Of a stretch of DNA of 26,086 nt, positions 11,668 to 20,266 are shown one piece after another. Source of the DNA: a virus; IMG/VR virus record IMGVR_UViG_3300048929_000575, positions 1-26,086 of that record. One strand, written 5' to 3'. Position 1 is the first letter of the stretch; every line of letters starts with the position of its first letter. The notes under the pieces were generated by a model that saw nothing but the letters and a program-made list of their open reading frames with translations, was not told the DNA's origin and did no database searches. Made by a program: the position numbers and the translations under genes.

Positions 11668-13287
11668 CTATTTGCTGCCCCTTTCCAGATATTCCTTCGC
11701 GAATCTGCCGTAGTCGTTCATGTCAGCTTCGGAGCGCTGCACCTTCGTCACCTCTAGAAAGTAAGACCATGTTTCGAGTCGACTCTCGGTGACGCCGAAG
11801 ATCTGCTGACCCGCCGGTATCGGTTCGAGCTGCCAATTAACCCCGAGAGAGTTCTGCCCGGGAAGGGAACCGTTGCCCTTGTATCTGGGAAAACTGACAG
11901 GCACATGGATGTCCCCGCCGCACGCCCTGGCGAACGTTTCACCCTGCAGGCCATTCTCCTGGCGCCACTGGGGGCTATCGAAGAGAGCGCGGGCGAGAGC
12001 CATGAACTGGCTGATTGATTTTGCTTGGGCGTCGGGAGAATTCTTATAGCCGATCTGCATTCCGTGGCAGAACAGATGCCTCCACCCGCGGATGGTCTCG
12101 AAGATGAATGGGGACATCTCTTTGCGGATCGTGACCTTCGGATGCCTTGAGAACTGCTCGATCAGAAATTGGTAGATCAGCCAGTCGAACGTGCGCCGCG
12201 CCTGGAGATCGTGCGGCATCTTCTCATCCATCCGCATGTGATTGCCGACCGTAAAAAGCAGGACGATCTCTTCCACTACGACCAGGCCAGTTTTCTTATC
12301 CGGAATCGTGAGCGTGAGAAGGTCTTCGATCCCGAACTTCAGCATGTAGTAAGCAAAATGGACCTGCTCCGTGATCATCAGGTCGTTGCTTTTGGCAGAG
12401 TCGTGCAGTTCGCCGTTGCCGATGTCGCCGCCGATCCAGACGTAGAGCTTTTTAATCGGGTAAGCTGCCCGCTGAATGGAAAGTACTTCTTTGGCCGATG
12501 CGATAACGGATCCCATGCGGTTGGCCAGGATGACGGAATCGCATACCTGGAACCCAGAAACATCCTCGCGCCGGTGCTTCTCCCCGAAATGCGTGTCGGA
12601 CAAGAGAAGGACAGCATCTTCCGTGTGGCCCGGCTTGACGGCTGCCTTGATGCGCGCAGCGGCCGGGCTGATCATCGACGGCCGCAATCTAAAGTCGCCG
12701 AGCGATTCTTTGAGGGATCGCATGTTTTCGATCAGGTCGTCGTAGCCGGCATGGTTCTGCGCCAAGCGCTTTGACATCACCTTTTCTTTGCCGAGCGAGA
12801 TCTGCATCTTCGCTACCTGGCTGCGTAGGCGAATGTTTTCTTCGATGTACCCTTCTGAGGTCTCATGCCTACGCTTACGCAGGAACGCCTTGACCTGGAA
12901 CAGGGGAGCGGTCACGATGTGAGCACTTTTCGGCTCACCAACCTTTATGCCTACTTCCCACTTATTGCAGATGAACCGCTCGACATCCCACTGCGCAAGG
13001 TCGATCTTGCAGTGCTCCACGAGCTCATCCAGCGTGCAGATGCGCGTCTTCGGGATCGAGACTGTCCAGGTATCCCCAGCGACCTCGTGGCTTTCAGATA
13101 CCGCACCGGGTCTATCCTTGGGTTGACTTCGGACGCGGTCATCCGGCTTCTGATCTCTGTACCTCAACACCGTGGTATGGTGGACGGCTAATTTCGCTGC
13201 TATCTCACGATTCGATAGACGGGGGATTTGCTGGCCCAGTTCATAGATCTTGCTTGAAATTTCCGCAGCAATAGGAGGAGTCGGCAA
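11668..13287 (-). CDS. HTH-metallophosphoesterase fusion, 539 aa
   Basis: The N-terminus (residues about 15-45, LSNREIAAKLAVHHTTVLRY) is a helix-turn-helix. A middle region of about 100-200 includes a coiled-coil-like stretch. The calcineurin-like phosphoesterase core follows, with D231-x-H233 (LLLSDTHFGE), G287-D288 (WIGGDIGNG), G348-N349-H350 (TVGNHMRM) and a distal H408-G409 (LFCHGMQIG). GNHD reads GNHM here. These residues bind two metals in the family. The start is a TTG at 13287 with GAGG 7 nt upstream. It sits between endolysin and a membrane protein, so a DNA- or nucleotide-directed phosphatase/nuclease acting late is inferred; substrate unknown. Confidence 0.8.
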   Translation of the reverse strand: MPTPPIAAEISSKIYELGQQIPRLSNREIAAKLAVHHTTVLRYRDQKPDDRVRSQPKDRPGAVSESHEVAGDTWTVSIPKTRICTLDELVEHCKIDLAQWDVERFICNKWEVGIKVGEPKSAHIVTAPLFQVKAFLRKRRHETSEGYIEENIRLRSQVAKMQISLGKEKVMSKRLAQNHAGYDDLIENMRSLKESLGDFRLRPSMISPAAARIKAAVKPGHTEDAVLLLSDTHFGEKHRREDVSGFQVCDSVILANRMGSVIASAKEVLSIQRAAYPIKKLYVWIGGDIGNGELHDSAKSNDLMITEQVHFAYYMLKFGIEDLLTLTIPDKKTGLVVVEEIVLLFTVGNHMRMDEKMPHDLQARRTFDWLIYQFLIEQFSRHPKVTIRKEMSPFIFETIRGWRHLFCHGMQIGYKNSPDAQAKSISQFMALARALFDSPQWRQENGLQGETFARACGGDIHVPVSFPRYKGNGSLPGQNSLGVNWQLEPIPAGQQIFGVTESRLETWSYFLEVTKVQRSEADMNDYGRFAKEYLERGSK

Positions 13288-13306
13288 GGAAAGACCTCGA
13301 GGGTAG

Positions 13307-13777
13307 TTAGGCTACTGGCTGACTTGAATCTGGAGTGTTGAAGAGAACTTCTTCTGCCTTGCGCCTTCTCAGTAGACCGGCCATCACTTGGCCGCCGGCG
13401 CGGTCCCACATCTCGAAGGCACTTGCGGCACCGTGATGGTCGCCGGCGTTTAGGCGTGCGCGCGCAGTGGAGTCCAGCCACCGCGCGCAGCCGATGTTGT
13501 ATATGAGGTCTGTGCAGGCATCGAATTCGTTTTGTGTGACCGCCACGTGGATGGATAGACTGGCACAGCCAGCGGCGCCTTCCAGGCCCTTGGCGAGCTG
13601 CAACAGGGCTTCATCCCGAGTGCAGTACATGCCCTGGACAACACGCTTCCCATCCCAGTAGGTCGAGCCGAAGCCCAGCGTCCAGATGTCCGCTGGATCC
13701 TCAGGATGATGCACCGAGACCGGGGAATAGCCCTCGAACGAAGCCGCGAACGCAGGGGCGCTCTTGCTGTAGTCCAT
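13307..13777 (-). CDS. phage endolysin, GH24 lysozyme, 156 aa
   Basis: ATG 13777 follows AAAGGAG; the longer frame to 13828 is rejected because it lacks one. The GH24 catalytic triad is visible as E15 (FEGYSP), D27 (PEDPADIW) and T33 (IWTLGFGS), spaced E-x11-D-x5-T rather than the common E-x8-D-x5-T. Later motifs typical of the family are VTQNEFDACTDLIYNIG and a basic LLRRRKAEEVLF near the end. No N-terminal signal or SAR segment, so it probably depends on a holin. It cleaves the MurNAc-GlcNAc bond of peptidoglycan. Confidence 0.9.
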   Translation of the reverse strand: MDYSKSAPAFAASFEGYSPVSVHHPEDPADIWTLGFGSTYWDGKRVVQGMYCTRDEALLQLAKGLEGAAGCASLSIHVAVTQNEFDACTDLIYNIGCARWLDSTARARLNAGDHHGAASAFEMWDRAGGQVMAGLLRRRKAEEVLFNTPDSSQPVA

Positions 13778-13787
13778 GGTGACTCCT

Positions 13788-14912
13788 TTAGGTGCCCGAT
13801 ACGGTGCAATCGATCTCGCTGTATCCACTCACGACAGCTTGACTACCCTGCCCGTTGGAAATGATCACCGTGATGCTTGTGGTTCCCTTGGTTATGCTCT
13901 GGATGTAAGGCGCTCCGCTACCGCCAACGCCCGTGCAACTCGCCTTGTAAAGCGTGTCGGGCATCGTTTGATCGAGCGGCACGCTGGTAGACGCTGTGCT
14001 TCCGGCTGAACTGGCGGTGGAGTTTACTGACGTCGTCTTAGCCCCCACAGGACCAGCGCACGATAAGTTTCCGTTCGCCGCGATTGTGTTCGCGAAGGTG
14101 TTTGCGACGGTGCAGTCGGTGGGGTTTGCTGCCAAAGCAGTTGCCGTATCAGCATTCCCGACGACATGGTTCACGGTTAAGTTGCCGGCTGTATCCAAGC
14201 TCATGATTGAGCTTGTTAGGGAGGACCCAGTAGGGGCCCACCAGGCGAATCCGCCCGTGTTTCCCACCGTGTACTGGTTGATGAAGTCGCTCTCTTGATT
14301 AGAGCCGCCCCTTTGCCCTAGCGACAACCATGTGCCAGAGGTAAAGCCATTCACCGGGGTCCATGGTCCGGGGGCAGAACCGGAATAGGTCGCAACCAAG
14401 TCGCCGAATGCGCCCAGCGGACCGACAGCGCTACCGGAAACGCTCCCGCTTACGTTGCCGGTCAAAGCGGAGTGGACGCTGGCAACAGTCAGTACACCAC
14501 CAGGCGTCAGCGACATGATCGAAGACCCGAGGGTAGAGGTTGTGGGAGAGAACCACGAATAGCCCCCCGTAAGTCCAGCATGGAAGTTTATGAAATCCGT
14601 TTCGCCATTCGAGCCGCCTAGGTTGTTGAACCCTAGCCAAGATCCAAAGGTGAACGATCCTGGATTCCATGGACTAGCGCCCAGTCCGTTCGCCCCGGCC
14701 ACCAGGTTTCCAAAGTTCCCGTTTGTCGCTTTGGCAGTCGTGAATGTGCCAGCGGCTGGAGAGGTTCCACCAATCACAGTGCTATCGATGAACGAGTTGA
14801 TAATTGCCATGCCGCTCTGCTGCGGGGCAGCGTAGACCTGACGTGCCGACTTAAAGGCGAACGAGGCGAGGAACAGCGCGGCCGCGCCGAGCGCGAGAGC
14901 TTTCTTCTTCAT
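13788..14912 (-). CDS. tail-fibre-like protein with signal peptide and internal duplication, 374 aa
   Basis: Starts at ATG 14912 behind GGAGAG. Residues 1-28 are a Sec signal peptide (MKKKALALGAAALFLASFAF..., cleavage plausible at VYA/AP). Then comes DSTVIGGTSPAAGTFTTAKA, a motif common in phage tail fibres. Two related ~75-residue units follow (about 68-143 and 170-247), each with GSWLGFNN or TWLSLGQR, GGSN-(E)xDFIN, then a Trp/Tyr-rich strand, SSIMSL and LTV. The C-terminal third is Ser/Thr-rich with a few Cys. It is probably a trimeric, beta-rich host-recognition protein. The signal peptide is unexpected for a tail component. Confidence 0.65.
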   Translation of the reverse strand: MKKKALALGAAALFLASFAFKSARQVYAAPQQSGMAIINSFIDSTVIGGTSPAAGTFTTAKATNGNFGNLVAGANGLGASPWNPGSFTFGSWLGFNNLGGSNGETDFINFHAGLTGGYSWFSPTTSTLGSSIMSLTPGGVLTVASVHSALTGNVSGSVSGSAVGPLGAFGDLVATYSGSAPGPWTPVNGFTSGTWLSLGQRGGSNQESDFINQYTVGNTGGFAWWAPTGSSLTSSIMSLDTAGNLTVNHVVGNADTATALAANPTDCTVANTFANTIAANGNLSCAGPVGAKTTSVNSTASSAGSTASTSVPLDQTMPDTLYKASCTGVGGSGAPYIQSITKGTTSITVIISNGQGSQAVVSGYSEIDCTVSGT

Positions 14913-14956
14913 CAGATTTCTCTCCGTGATTTAGTGCTCTGTGGACTGGGAGTAAT

Positions 14957-16741
14957 TTAAAGGGCGCTGACGGACCAGTTAGTGCCGTCGCAGTACGCCA
15001 GTACGTGGAAGGTTCCGCCGCCTGAGATAGTGGCGCCCCACGTGTTCACCGTGGAATCTGTGACGGGGGCCAGCTGGCCTTCGGTGCCCGAGACGCACGC
15101 TGGAAGGCTGGAGTAGGCACTAGGAATAATGTTCAGGTTGCCGGAAGTGAGTCCGGACATGTTCACATAGTCGAGATAGTCAGTCGTCGATGCCTGTGTG
15201 GCCCCGCTGCCCGCCCAACGATATCTTCCGACCTGATACACGTTGGATCCGTCTTCGCCGGCATGAACGCAGGCCATCTGCGGCGTGGTACGGGTAGAAG
15301 CGTTATGAACGGTGCATCCGCCCAACACTATCTGGGGAGAAGTGTTGAGCACTATATTGCTGAGATCAACCGGGCCCTCAAGTTGACCGTTTGCTCCCGA
15401 GAATCCCAAGTCCACCAGGTTAACGATCCCGGTTCCGCCGCTGGACGTATCCCACGATACGTTCATGTCGTCGATGAGCAATCCTGACGGATCGAGGAAT
15501 TGGAATGGATCGACATTGGTAGAGCACCCCGTGCAGGTCCCTACGTTCGGTGAACGGATTTCGAAGTCGGTGTTGTAAAAATGCAGCCCATACGTCTGGT
15601 AACCGGCCCCTTGGGTGGGTAACCCTGTCGTCGTGTCGCAGTTGTTTGTCACAATCAATGGGTTGAATGGGCCGTTGTGCTGGACAGCTCCTCCGGAGAA
15701 CGTATAGTTTGCCCCGCAGTTTATAGTCAGCACCGCACCCGGGTATTGAGTTGTGCCCTCGTAAGAATCAGAGAAGTTGTCGTTGAAAAAATGCTGGTCT
15801 GAGCCACCCGTCAAAGTTGCTGCATTCCCGAATGGCTGATAGGTATAAAAGTTGCTGACGAATGTGCCAATGTAAGTCTTGACGATATGAAGCAGGCTGC
15901 CCTTCATCGTGGCCGAGGGATGTCCCCAAATACCCATGCCATCGATACCAATGGACTCTTGGGTGCCGTCCATCGTTGCATTGCATACGACGTCATAGGT
16001 GGCGGCAGAAGCTCCGAGTTGCAGGTTAAGCTGTTGACCGTATCCAGGTGTAAGCCAAAATGAGTTGTTAGCAATCGGGATCATGCACGCGCCGGACGTG
16101 CCTGATATCTGACTCGCGATGTTTGCATTGATCAAGGCGGTGCTGAAGTGGATGTTCAGCGTAAACACCGTGGCCTGGTTGAAGATGATCAATATGGGGC
16201 GACTGGGCACGGAGAGCGCCGTCAGCTGCGTGGTGACAGCCAGGGTCTGCGCACCGAAACCTCTCGCGTCGATCACGCCCCCGTTTGGGATCAAGGAGGC
16301 GCAATTGTTCAACGTCGCAAAGGCATCGCTTCCAGCGGTGCACTGCGAGAGCACGACGACTGGCGCAGTTCCCACGGCCGTTCCAAGGCTGGAAGTCCAA
16401 TAGGCCGGATTCGTCGGCAAATGGCCAACGTTCCCGTTCGACAACGAGGCGTAGAAATTCCCCAAATAGAATACGATTGCGCCACTGGCGTAAGTGGTCC
16501 CGACTTGCCATGTGGTCAGTTGTGGAATACTTGCGGCGCCGCTGACAGCAATTGCTGATATCGGTTGGTTCCCAGAGAGAAGTTGGTCCAAGAGGGCTGT
16601 GTTGAAGTACCACGCCGTTTGCCAATTAGGGGTGCCATAGGCGGGATTCTTCAAGCCAATATTTGGAGTAGGCGTCTGAGCGAACACCAGCGATGGAAGC
16701 AGCGCGCACAGCACGGCGATCTTCTTGAGAAAAGAAGTCAT
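14957..16741 (-). CDS. tailspike-like protein with signal peptide and CBM-like module, 594 aa
   Basis: The N-terminus (MTSFLKKIAVLCALLPSLVF, then A/QT) is a Sec signal peptide. Residues about 24-60 (NIGLKNPAYGTPNWQTAWYF) match the entry segment of many phage fibres. Residues 78-115 (TWQVGTTYASGAIVFYLG ... NPAYWTS) have the pattern of a CBM5/12 chitin-binding-like module. The remainder (about 130-560) is Gly/Asn/Thr-rich and looks like a right-handed beta-helix of the pectate-lyase/tailspike kind, with several Cys pairs (e.g. GTCTGCST). No catalytic residues can be named. Role: host-surface polysaccharide recognition or depolymerisation. Confidence 0.65.
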   Translation of the reverse strand: MTSFLKKIAVLCALLPSLVFAQTPTPNIGLKNPAYGTPNWQTAWYFNTALLDQLLSGNQPISAIAVSGAASIPQLTTWQVGTTYASGAIVFYLGNFYASLSNGNVGHLPTNPAYWTSSLGTAVGTAPVVVLSQCTAGSDAFATLNNCASLIPNGGVIDARGFGAQTLAVTTQLTALSVPSRPILIIFNQATVFTLNIHFSTALINANIASQISGTSGACMIPIANNSFWLTPGYGQQLNLQLGASAATYDVVCNATMDGTQESIGIDGMGIWGHPSATMKGSLLHIVKTYIGTFVSNFYTYQPFGNAATLTGGSDQHFFNDNFSDSYEGTTQYPGAVLTINCGANYTFSGGAVQHNGPFNPLIVTNNCDTTTGLPTQGAGYQTYGLHFYNTDFEIRSPNVGTCTGCSTNVDPFQFLDPSGLLIDDMNVSWDTSSGGTGIVNLVDLGFSGANGQLEGPVDLSNIVLNTSPQIVLGGCTVHNASTRTTPQMACVHAGEDGSNVYQVGRYRWAGSGATQASTTDYLDYVNMSGLTSGNLNIIPSAYSSLPACVSGTEGQLAPVTDSTVNTWGATISGGGTFHVLAYCDGTNWSVSAL

Positions 16742-16774
16742 CAGGGAAAGCCTTTCGGATGTTGGTAGGCGGCG

Positions 16775-17353
16775 TTACTGAACGGTTAGCGGCGTGTCTT
16801 GGTAAATGTTCGAGGACAGGTCCACAAGAAATGCCTGGATGTTTGTCTTGCCGGCCGTGGTCGAAATCGGGGACATCGGCACAGAGCTTGGTGGGACGAA
16901 GGTACGTCCCCCTGTTCCATCCTGCTTCACAACGAATATCAGTCTCTGGCCAGGAATGAGGTTAACTATGCTCGAGCTCGATACATTCCCAGTCAGCGTA
17001 ATTTCGAAGCCTGATCCCAAGCTCGCATCGAAAACAGGTGTTGCAGAGTAGGGAACGAGGACGAGGCGGCTGACACCTTGCGCGGCGGCAATGACGGCGG
17101 CGGTTAAATTCGCGATGAGCGAAGGGGAGTTGCCATCGTCGAGAACGCTGATGTTCAGCATGTTACTGATGAACGTGGCGACCGCGTTGCCAATCATGCT
17201 CGACTGGCGCCACACCTTATTGACCTCAGCAGGCTCTGCTATTCCATCCTGGAAGCCTTCTAGTTGATAGCCTGAGCCTGCGAAATTTGCTTGGCTGTCA
17301 ACGACCGCTCCTGCGGCCGTGGCTACCGGTAGGTAGTCAACTACATTTGGCAT
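16775..17353 (-). CDS. tail fibre/baseplate accessory protein, 192 aa
   Basis: ATG 17353 follows AAAGGA. Residues about 30-65 (GFQDGIAEPAEVNKVWRQSS followed by MIGNAVATFIS) match a segment I associate with phage fibre and tail proteins, where it probably binds the baseplate. The remainder is beta-rich (LIPGQRLIFVVKQDGTGGRT) and may be a small jelly-roll or attachment domain. It lies between the DUF2612 baseplate protein and the tailspike-like protein, consistent with an adaptor that joins fibre to baseplate. Confidence 0.65.
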   Translation of the reverse strand: MPNVVDYLPVATAAGAVVDSQANFAGSGYQLEGFQDGIAEPAEVNKVWRQSSMIGNAVATFISNMLNISVLDDGNSPSLIANLTAAVIAAAQGVSRLVLVPYSATPVFDASLGSGFEITLTGNVSSSSIVNLIPGQRLIFVVKQDGTGGRTFVPPSSVPMSPISTTAGKTNIQAFLVDLSSNIYQDTPLTVQ

Positions 17354-17362
17354 AGAGGTCCT

Positions 17363-17962
17363 TTAGACGAGCGGTTTTATCCAGCAACCGGTTCCGAATC
17401 CGGCAACGGCACTGTTTTGAACACCGAATCCGAACACTGGCGCGTCTGGAACACTTGGTTCAAAAAATCCGGTGATTAAGACGCCGGCCGGGCGGAGATT
17501 AAAATACCCTCCGGCCAGGAGAGCCTTTGTAACGATGCTCTCAATCGTCCCGGTGAAGACGACGAACATGGTCATGTCTTGGTTGTCTTGGATTAGGATT
17601 CCGATGCCGGAGCTGGCGAAGACTGAATTCCATATCGCATACGCGCCTGGAACAGTACCATCCCAATGGTTCTCGGCTATGGTCAGCTTGATTAGCGTCT
17701 GAAAGTCCGCGTCTTCCAGAACCGTGATGCCATCGATCGGAACTGATAAATTGCGATTCGCCCCGACCCATAGACCAACCTTGTCGAGTTGGTCTCCGAC
17801 CGAGTCCGGAGTGAAGATCCCAATCATCGCGGCCAGCGTCAGCTGAAGGTCGACGAACGGCTGAACCGCCGCGGCAACCGTGGCCATAAACTTAGGCTTC
17901 TGATTGTGTTCCGACGTGATCAGGCCGAGGTAATACTCGAGTGTATATGGGGCGGAACTCAT
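17363..17962 (-). CDS. DUF2612 baseplate protein, 199 aa
   Basis: The N-terminus has the family signature YYLGLITSEHNQKPKFM, then 'DLQLTLAAMIGIFTPDSVGD' and QLDKVGLWVGANR. Known DUF2612 proteins sit next to baseplate J-like proteins in myovirus-type tails, the place of P2 gpI. Here its start directly abuts the J-like gene's stop. The C-terminal Gly/Phe-rich tail (VFGFGVQNSAVAGFGTG) probably contacts the fibre. Confidence 0.85.
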   Translation of the reverse strand: MSSAPYTLEYYLGLITSEHNQKPKFMATVAAAVQPFVDLQLTLAAMIGIFTPDSVGDQLDKVGLWVGANRNLSVPIDGITVLEDADFQTLIKLTIAENHWDGTVPGAYAIWNSVFASSGIGILIQDNQDMTMFVVFTGTIESIVTKALLAGGYFNLRPAGVLITGFFEPSVPDAPVFGFGVQNSAVAGFGTGCWIKPLV

Positions 17963-19150
17963 TTAGATCACCGTGAGGATGATGTTTGCAGGAACGCAGG
18001 TCGCGCCGGCGTTGAATGCGATCGGTATGTTGGATCCTGCGAGAGATCCAGGGGCCAGCCCGATGGTTAGCGACGTGATCGCAAAAGTGAGTGCCAAAGG
18101 CGAGCCGCTTAATCCGGCCACTCCGAGTAGCCAATTGAAAATGACGTCCTGTCCGATATTCAGCGACGCAATGAAGTTGGCGAGCGCGGCCACCAATGCC
18201 GTCCCTGTGCTCGCCACATATCCGGTGAGCGGCTGTATAGTGATCGCGGCGTAGATAGGCACTTCCGTCATTTCGAAGAAGTTGATCGTGATGGGTACAC
18301 CCGCGGGGTCGATCACCGTGACGCTTGTCGTTCCATAGGTCCCGGTGCCAGGCGCTTTCTTCGCTTCGATCACTGTGGCGACGGTTGTCGCGTCTCCGCC
18401 TTCAACTACAACGGCGACGGAGTTGCCGGGTTGGCCATTTCCATCTGCGACGCGCGTATTGTTCTCATAGATTTCAAATCGGGCGATACCGCCTGAGTTG
18501 GCTACGGCCGCCAAGATGGAACTCAGTGGGGTTTGGCTAGCCAAGGAAGTGCTCTGCTTTTGGCGCTGTCTCAATGCAGCATCTGTCTCTACAGCGGTAC
18601 CAGGCGTGGCCGCGGCTGGATTTGTTACTGACTGCCAACCTGATATGACCGTGTAGGGTGTGTTCACTGAGCCTGCGATCGCGCTGATCGCTCCGGCTTG
18701 CTGCGCTGTAGCAGTCTCCGTAAGGGTGCCTGCGGGAGGGATCGTTAGGTTAGTTGGAAGATTCCATAGATTGCCATTCTCATCTTTCACTACTCCAGCC
18801 GGGATCGGCGTTCCCGCTACGCCAACTATTTCCAGGATCACGGTGCTGTTGGTCGCAGCCTCTCGGTTAAGCCCGTTGATTTGGACTTGCGAGGACAGCC
18901 CTACACCTTGTGCTCCGGACGGACTATAAGAATTGTAAAGAGTGATCGCAAGATCATTTGAATCGCGGATTGCAAGCGCTCGAGTAGCGATTAACTGATA
19001 ATCCTGCGTGTCGGGAGTGAGAAGAACATCATCCCCATAGATTCCCGTGTAGGTGGCAACATCGGAGTTGACGACCTCGCTGTAAGCCGGAGCGCTGATC
19101 CCGGTCGGTGACACCTGAGCGGCGAGAGTTGGTAAAGGGTAGGTTGCCAT
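17963..19150 (-). CDS. baseplate J-like protein, 395 aa
   Basis: A J-like (Mu gp47 / P2 gpJ type) wedge protein of typical length. Recognisable parts are the ATRALAIRDSNDLAITLYNS segment near residue 55, a beta-rich middle (IPAGVVKDENGNLWNL), the ETDAALRQRQKQST motif at about residue 187, and a C-terminal region (INFFEMTEVPIYAAITIQPL). It forms the ring that carries fibres and triggers sheath contraction. The upstream gp25-like gene stops within its start (TAATG overlap). Confidence 0.9.
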   Translation of the reverse strand: MATYPLPTLAAQVSPTGISAPAYSEVVNSDVATYTGIYGDDVLLTPDTQDYQLIATRALAIRDSNDLAITLYNSYSPSGAQGVGLSSQVQINGLNREAATNSTVILEIVGVAGTPIPAGVVKDENGNLWNLPTNLTIPPAGTLTETATAQQAGAISAIAGSVNTPYTVISGWQSVTNPAAATPGTAVETDAALRQRQKQSTSLASQTPLSSILAAVANSGGIARFEIYENNTRVADGNGQPGNSVAVVVEGGDATTVATVIEAKKAPGTGTYGTTSVTVIDPAGVPITINFFEMTEVPIYAAITIQPLTGYVASTGTALVAALANFIASLNIGQDVIFNWLLGVAGLSGSPLALTFAITSLTIGLAPGSLAGSNIPIAFNAGATCVPANIILTVI

Positions 19151-19557
19151 TATTGACCAAATCCCCCTTCGCCGAAGCCTTCAACGCCGAATCCGCCAGC
19201 AACTGGAACAGTGGTTGATATCGAGAATGGTCCGTAAAGGGATTGCCCTTTGACGTTGACGGTTAGGGCCCTCGAGGATCGATTGAGAAAACTGCTATAG
19301 CTGTCGATTGCCGTGACACCTTGCGTTCCCTTGATCTGTGCTTGGATTGCCTGATCGTATAGAGCCTGCGTGCCAAATCCGATAACCTGTTGGTGCCAAG
19401 GCATCCCCGCCGTGATATCCAGGAACCATTCACCCTTAAAAAGCTTTAGGCCAGTCAAGATGGCCTGCTCTACGCATTGAGCGCTGTCGATGAGAAAATT
19501 AGCGCTACCTTGCCCAAACGTCATGTCCCCTGAACTGTCGAGCGCCCGATATCTCAT
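19150..19557 (-). CDS. gp25/W-like baseplate wedge protein, 135 aa
   Basis: Length and position (between spike and J-like gene) fit the gp25/W (Mu gp46) lysozyme-like wedge. Conserved-looking parts are FLIDSAQCVEQAILTGLKLF, then GEWFLDITAGMPW and a helical AIQAQIKGTQGVTAI. The C-terminus is a Gly/Phe-rich tail (FGVEGFGEGGFGQ). It overlaps the next gene by one base, and its own ATG overlaps the spike stop by 4 nt. In the family this protein initiates sheath polymerisation. Confidence 0.75.
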   Translation of the reverse strand: MRYRALDSSGDMTFGQGSANFLIDSAQCVEQAILTGLKLFKGEWFLDITAGMPWHQQVIGFGTQALYDQAIQAQIKGTQGVTAIDSYSSFLNRSSRALTVNVKGQSLYGPFSISTTVPVAGGFGVEGFGEGGFGQ

Positions 19558-20264
19558 GGAATTGGGGTCCCCGTGTTCGATCCGCCAGACGTAACGCCGA
19601 TGTGAAGATGGGCGCTGACCGGGATGTTGTTGAATGTGCCTTCTTCGGTGGCAGTTACCTTGCCCATGATCGATACGTCGTCACCGCCGGTCACTGTGCC
19701 AGATACGGAGAGTGCTCCAGTGATGGCCACCGGGCCAGTGATGTTGATTCCACCAGGCGCGACGATGTTGGCTACCTGTCCTTCCGCGAGTTCGTAGTAT
19801 GTGGTCCCGTCCAACGACCTGAGCTGTGCCGTATCGGTGCTCACGTTCGGGATCAGGTTTGCCTGTGATCGCGGTCCGATCAGCGCAAACCCATCCGACA
19901 TGTCGTGCATTCGAAGCTCAGCTTGCGGCTGCACCCCCCCGCTCTGCCACCAAGCATCTATGCAGCGCGAAGAGAACACGACTAGCGCCTCCTGTTTCTG
20001 CTTAATAGGGAACGTCGCCACGAAATTCCCGCCACCCATATAAACAACGGGAACATCGAGCAGGAGTGGTAGATTAGCGGTTAATACGGAGCCATCGGGC
20101 TTTGTAATCACGGCTTGGATGGCGGGTTGAATGACACAGGTTCCCGCAGTTGCGTCATAGCTTTGCACTGTCCCTGGAAGTGCGGTCCAGAGCTTCGCCT
20201 GCCATCCGCCAAGAATGGCGCGCAGCGCTTCCTGCAGATCATTAACGCGCTCTGTCTGTAGCAT
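19554..20264 (-). CDS. baseplate spike, gpV/Gp138-like, 236 aa
   Basis: The N-terminal half (LWTALPGTVQSYDATAGTCV, VPVVYMGGGNF) is the OB-fold-like domain of baseplate assembly protein V/Gp138. The middle is a beta-helical spike of short repeats (NITGPVAITGALSVSG, GDDVSIMGKVTA). The tip carries H219-L220-H221 within SAHLHIGVTSGGSNTGTPIP; the HxH motif binds iron at the point in P2 gpV and phi92 Gp138. It is the central membrane-piercing needle of the tail. Two nt separate it from the hub gene. Confidence 0.9.
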   Translation of the reverse strand: MLQTERVNDLQEALRAILGGWQAKLWTALPGTVQSYDATAGTCVIQPAIQAVITKPDGSVLTANLPLLLDVPVVYMGGGNFVATFPIKQKQEALVVFSSRCIDAWWQSGGVQPQAELRMHDMSDGFALIGPRSQANLIPNVSTDTAQLRSLDGTTYYELAEGQVANIVAPGGINITGPVAITGALSVSGTVTGGDDVSIMGKVTATEEGTFNNIPVSAHLHIGVTSGGSNTGTPIP

Positions 20265-20266
20265 TT

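Noticed and set aside
12169-12774. 201-aa plus-strand open frame
   Set aside because: Entirely antisense to the metallophosphoesterase core, whose motifs are intact.
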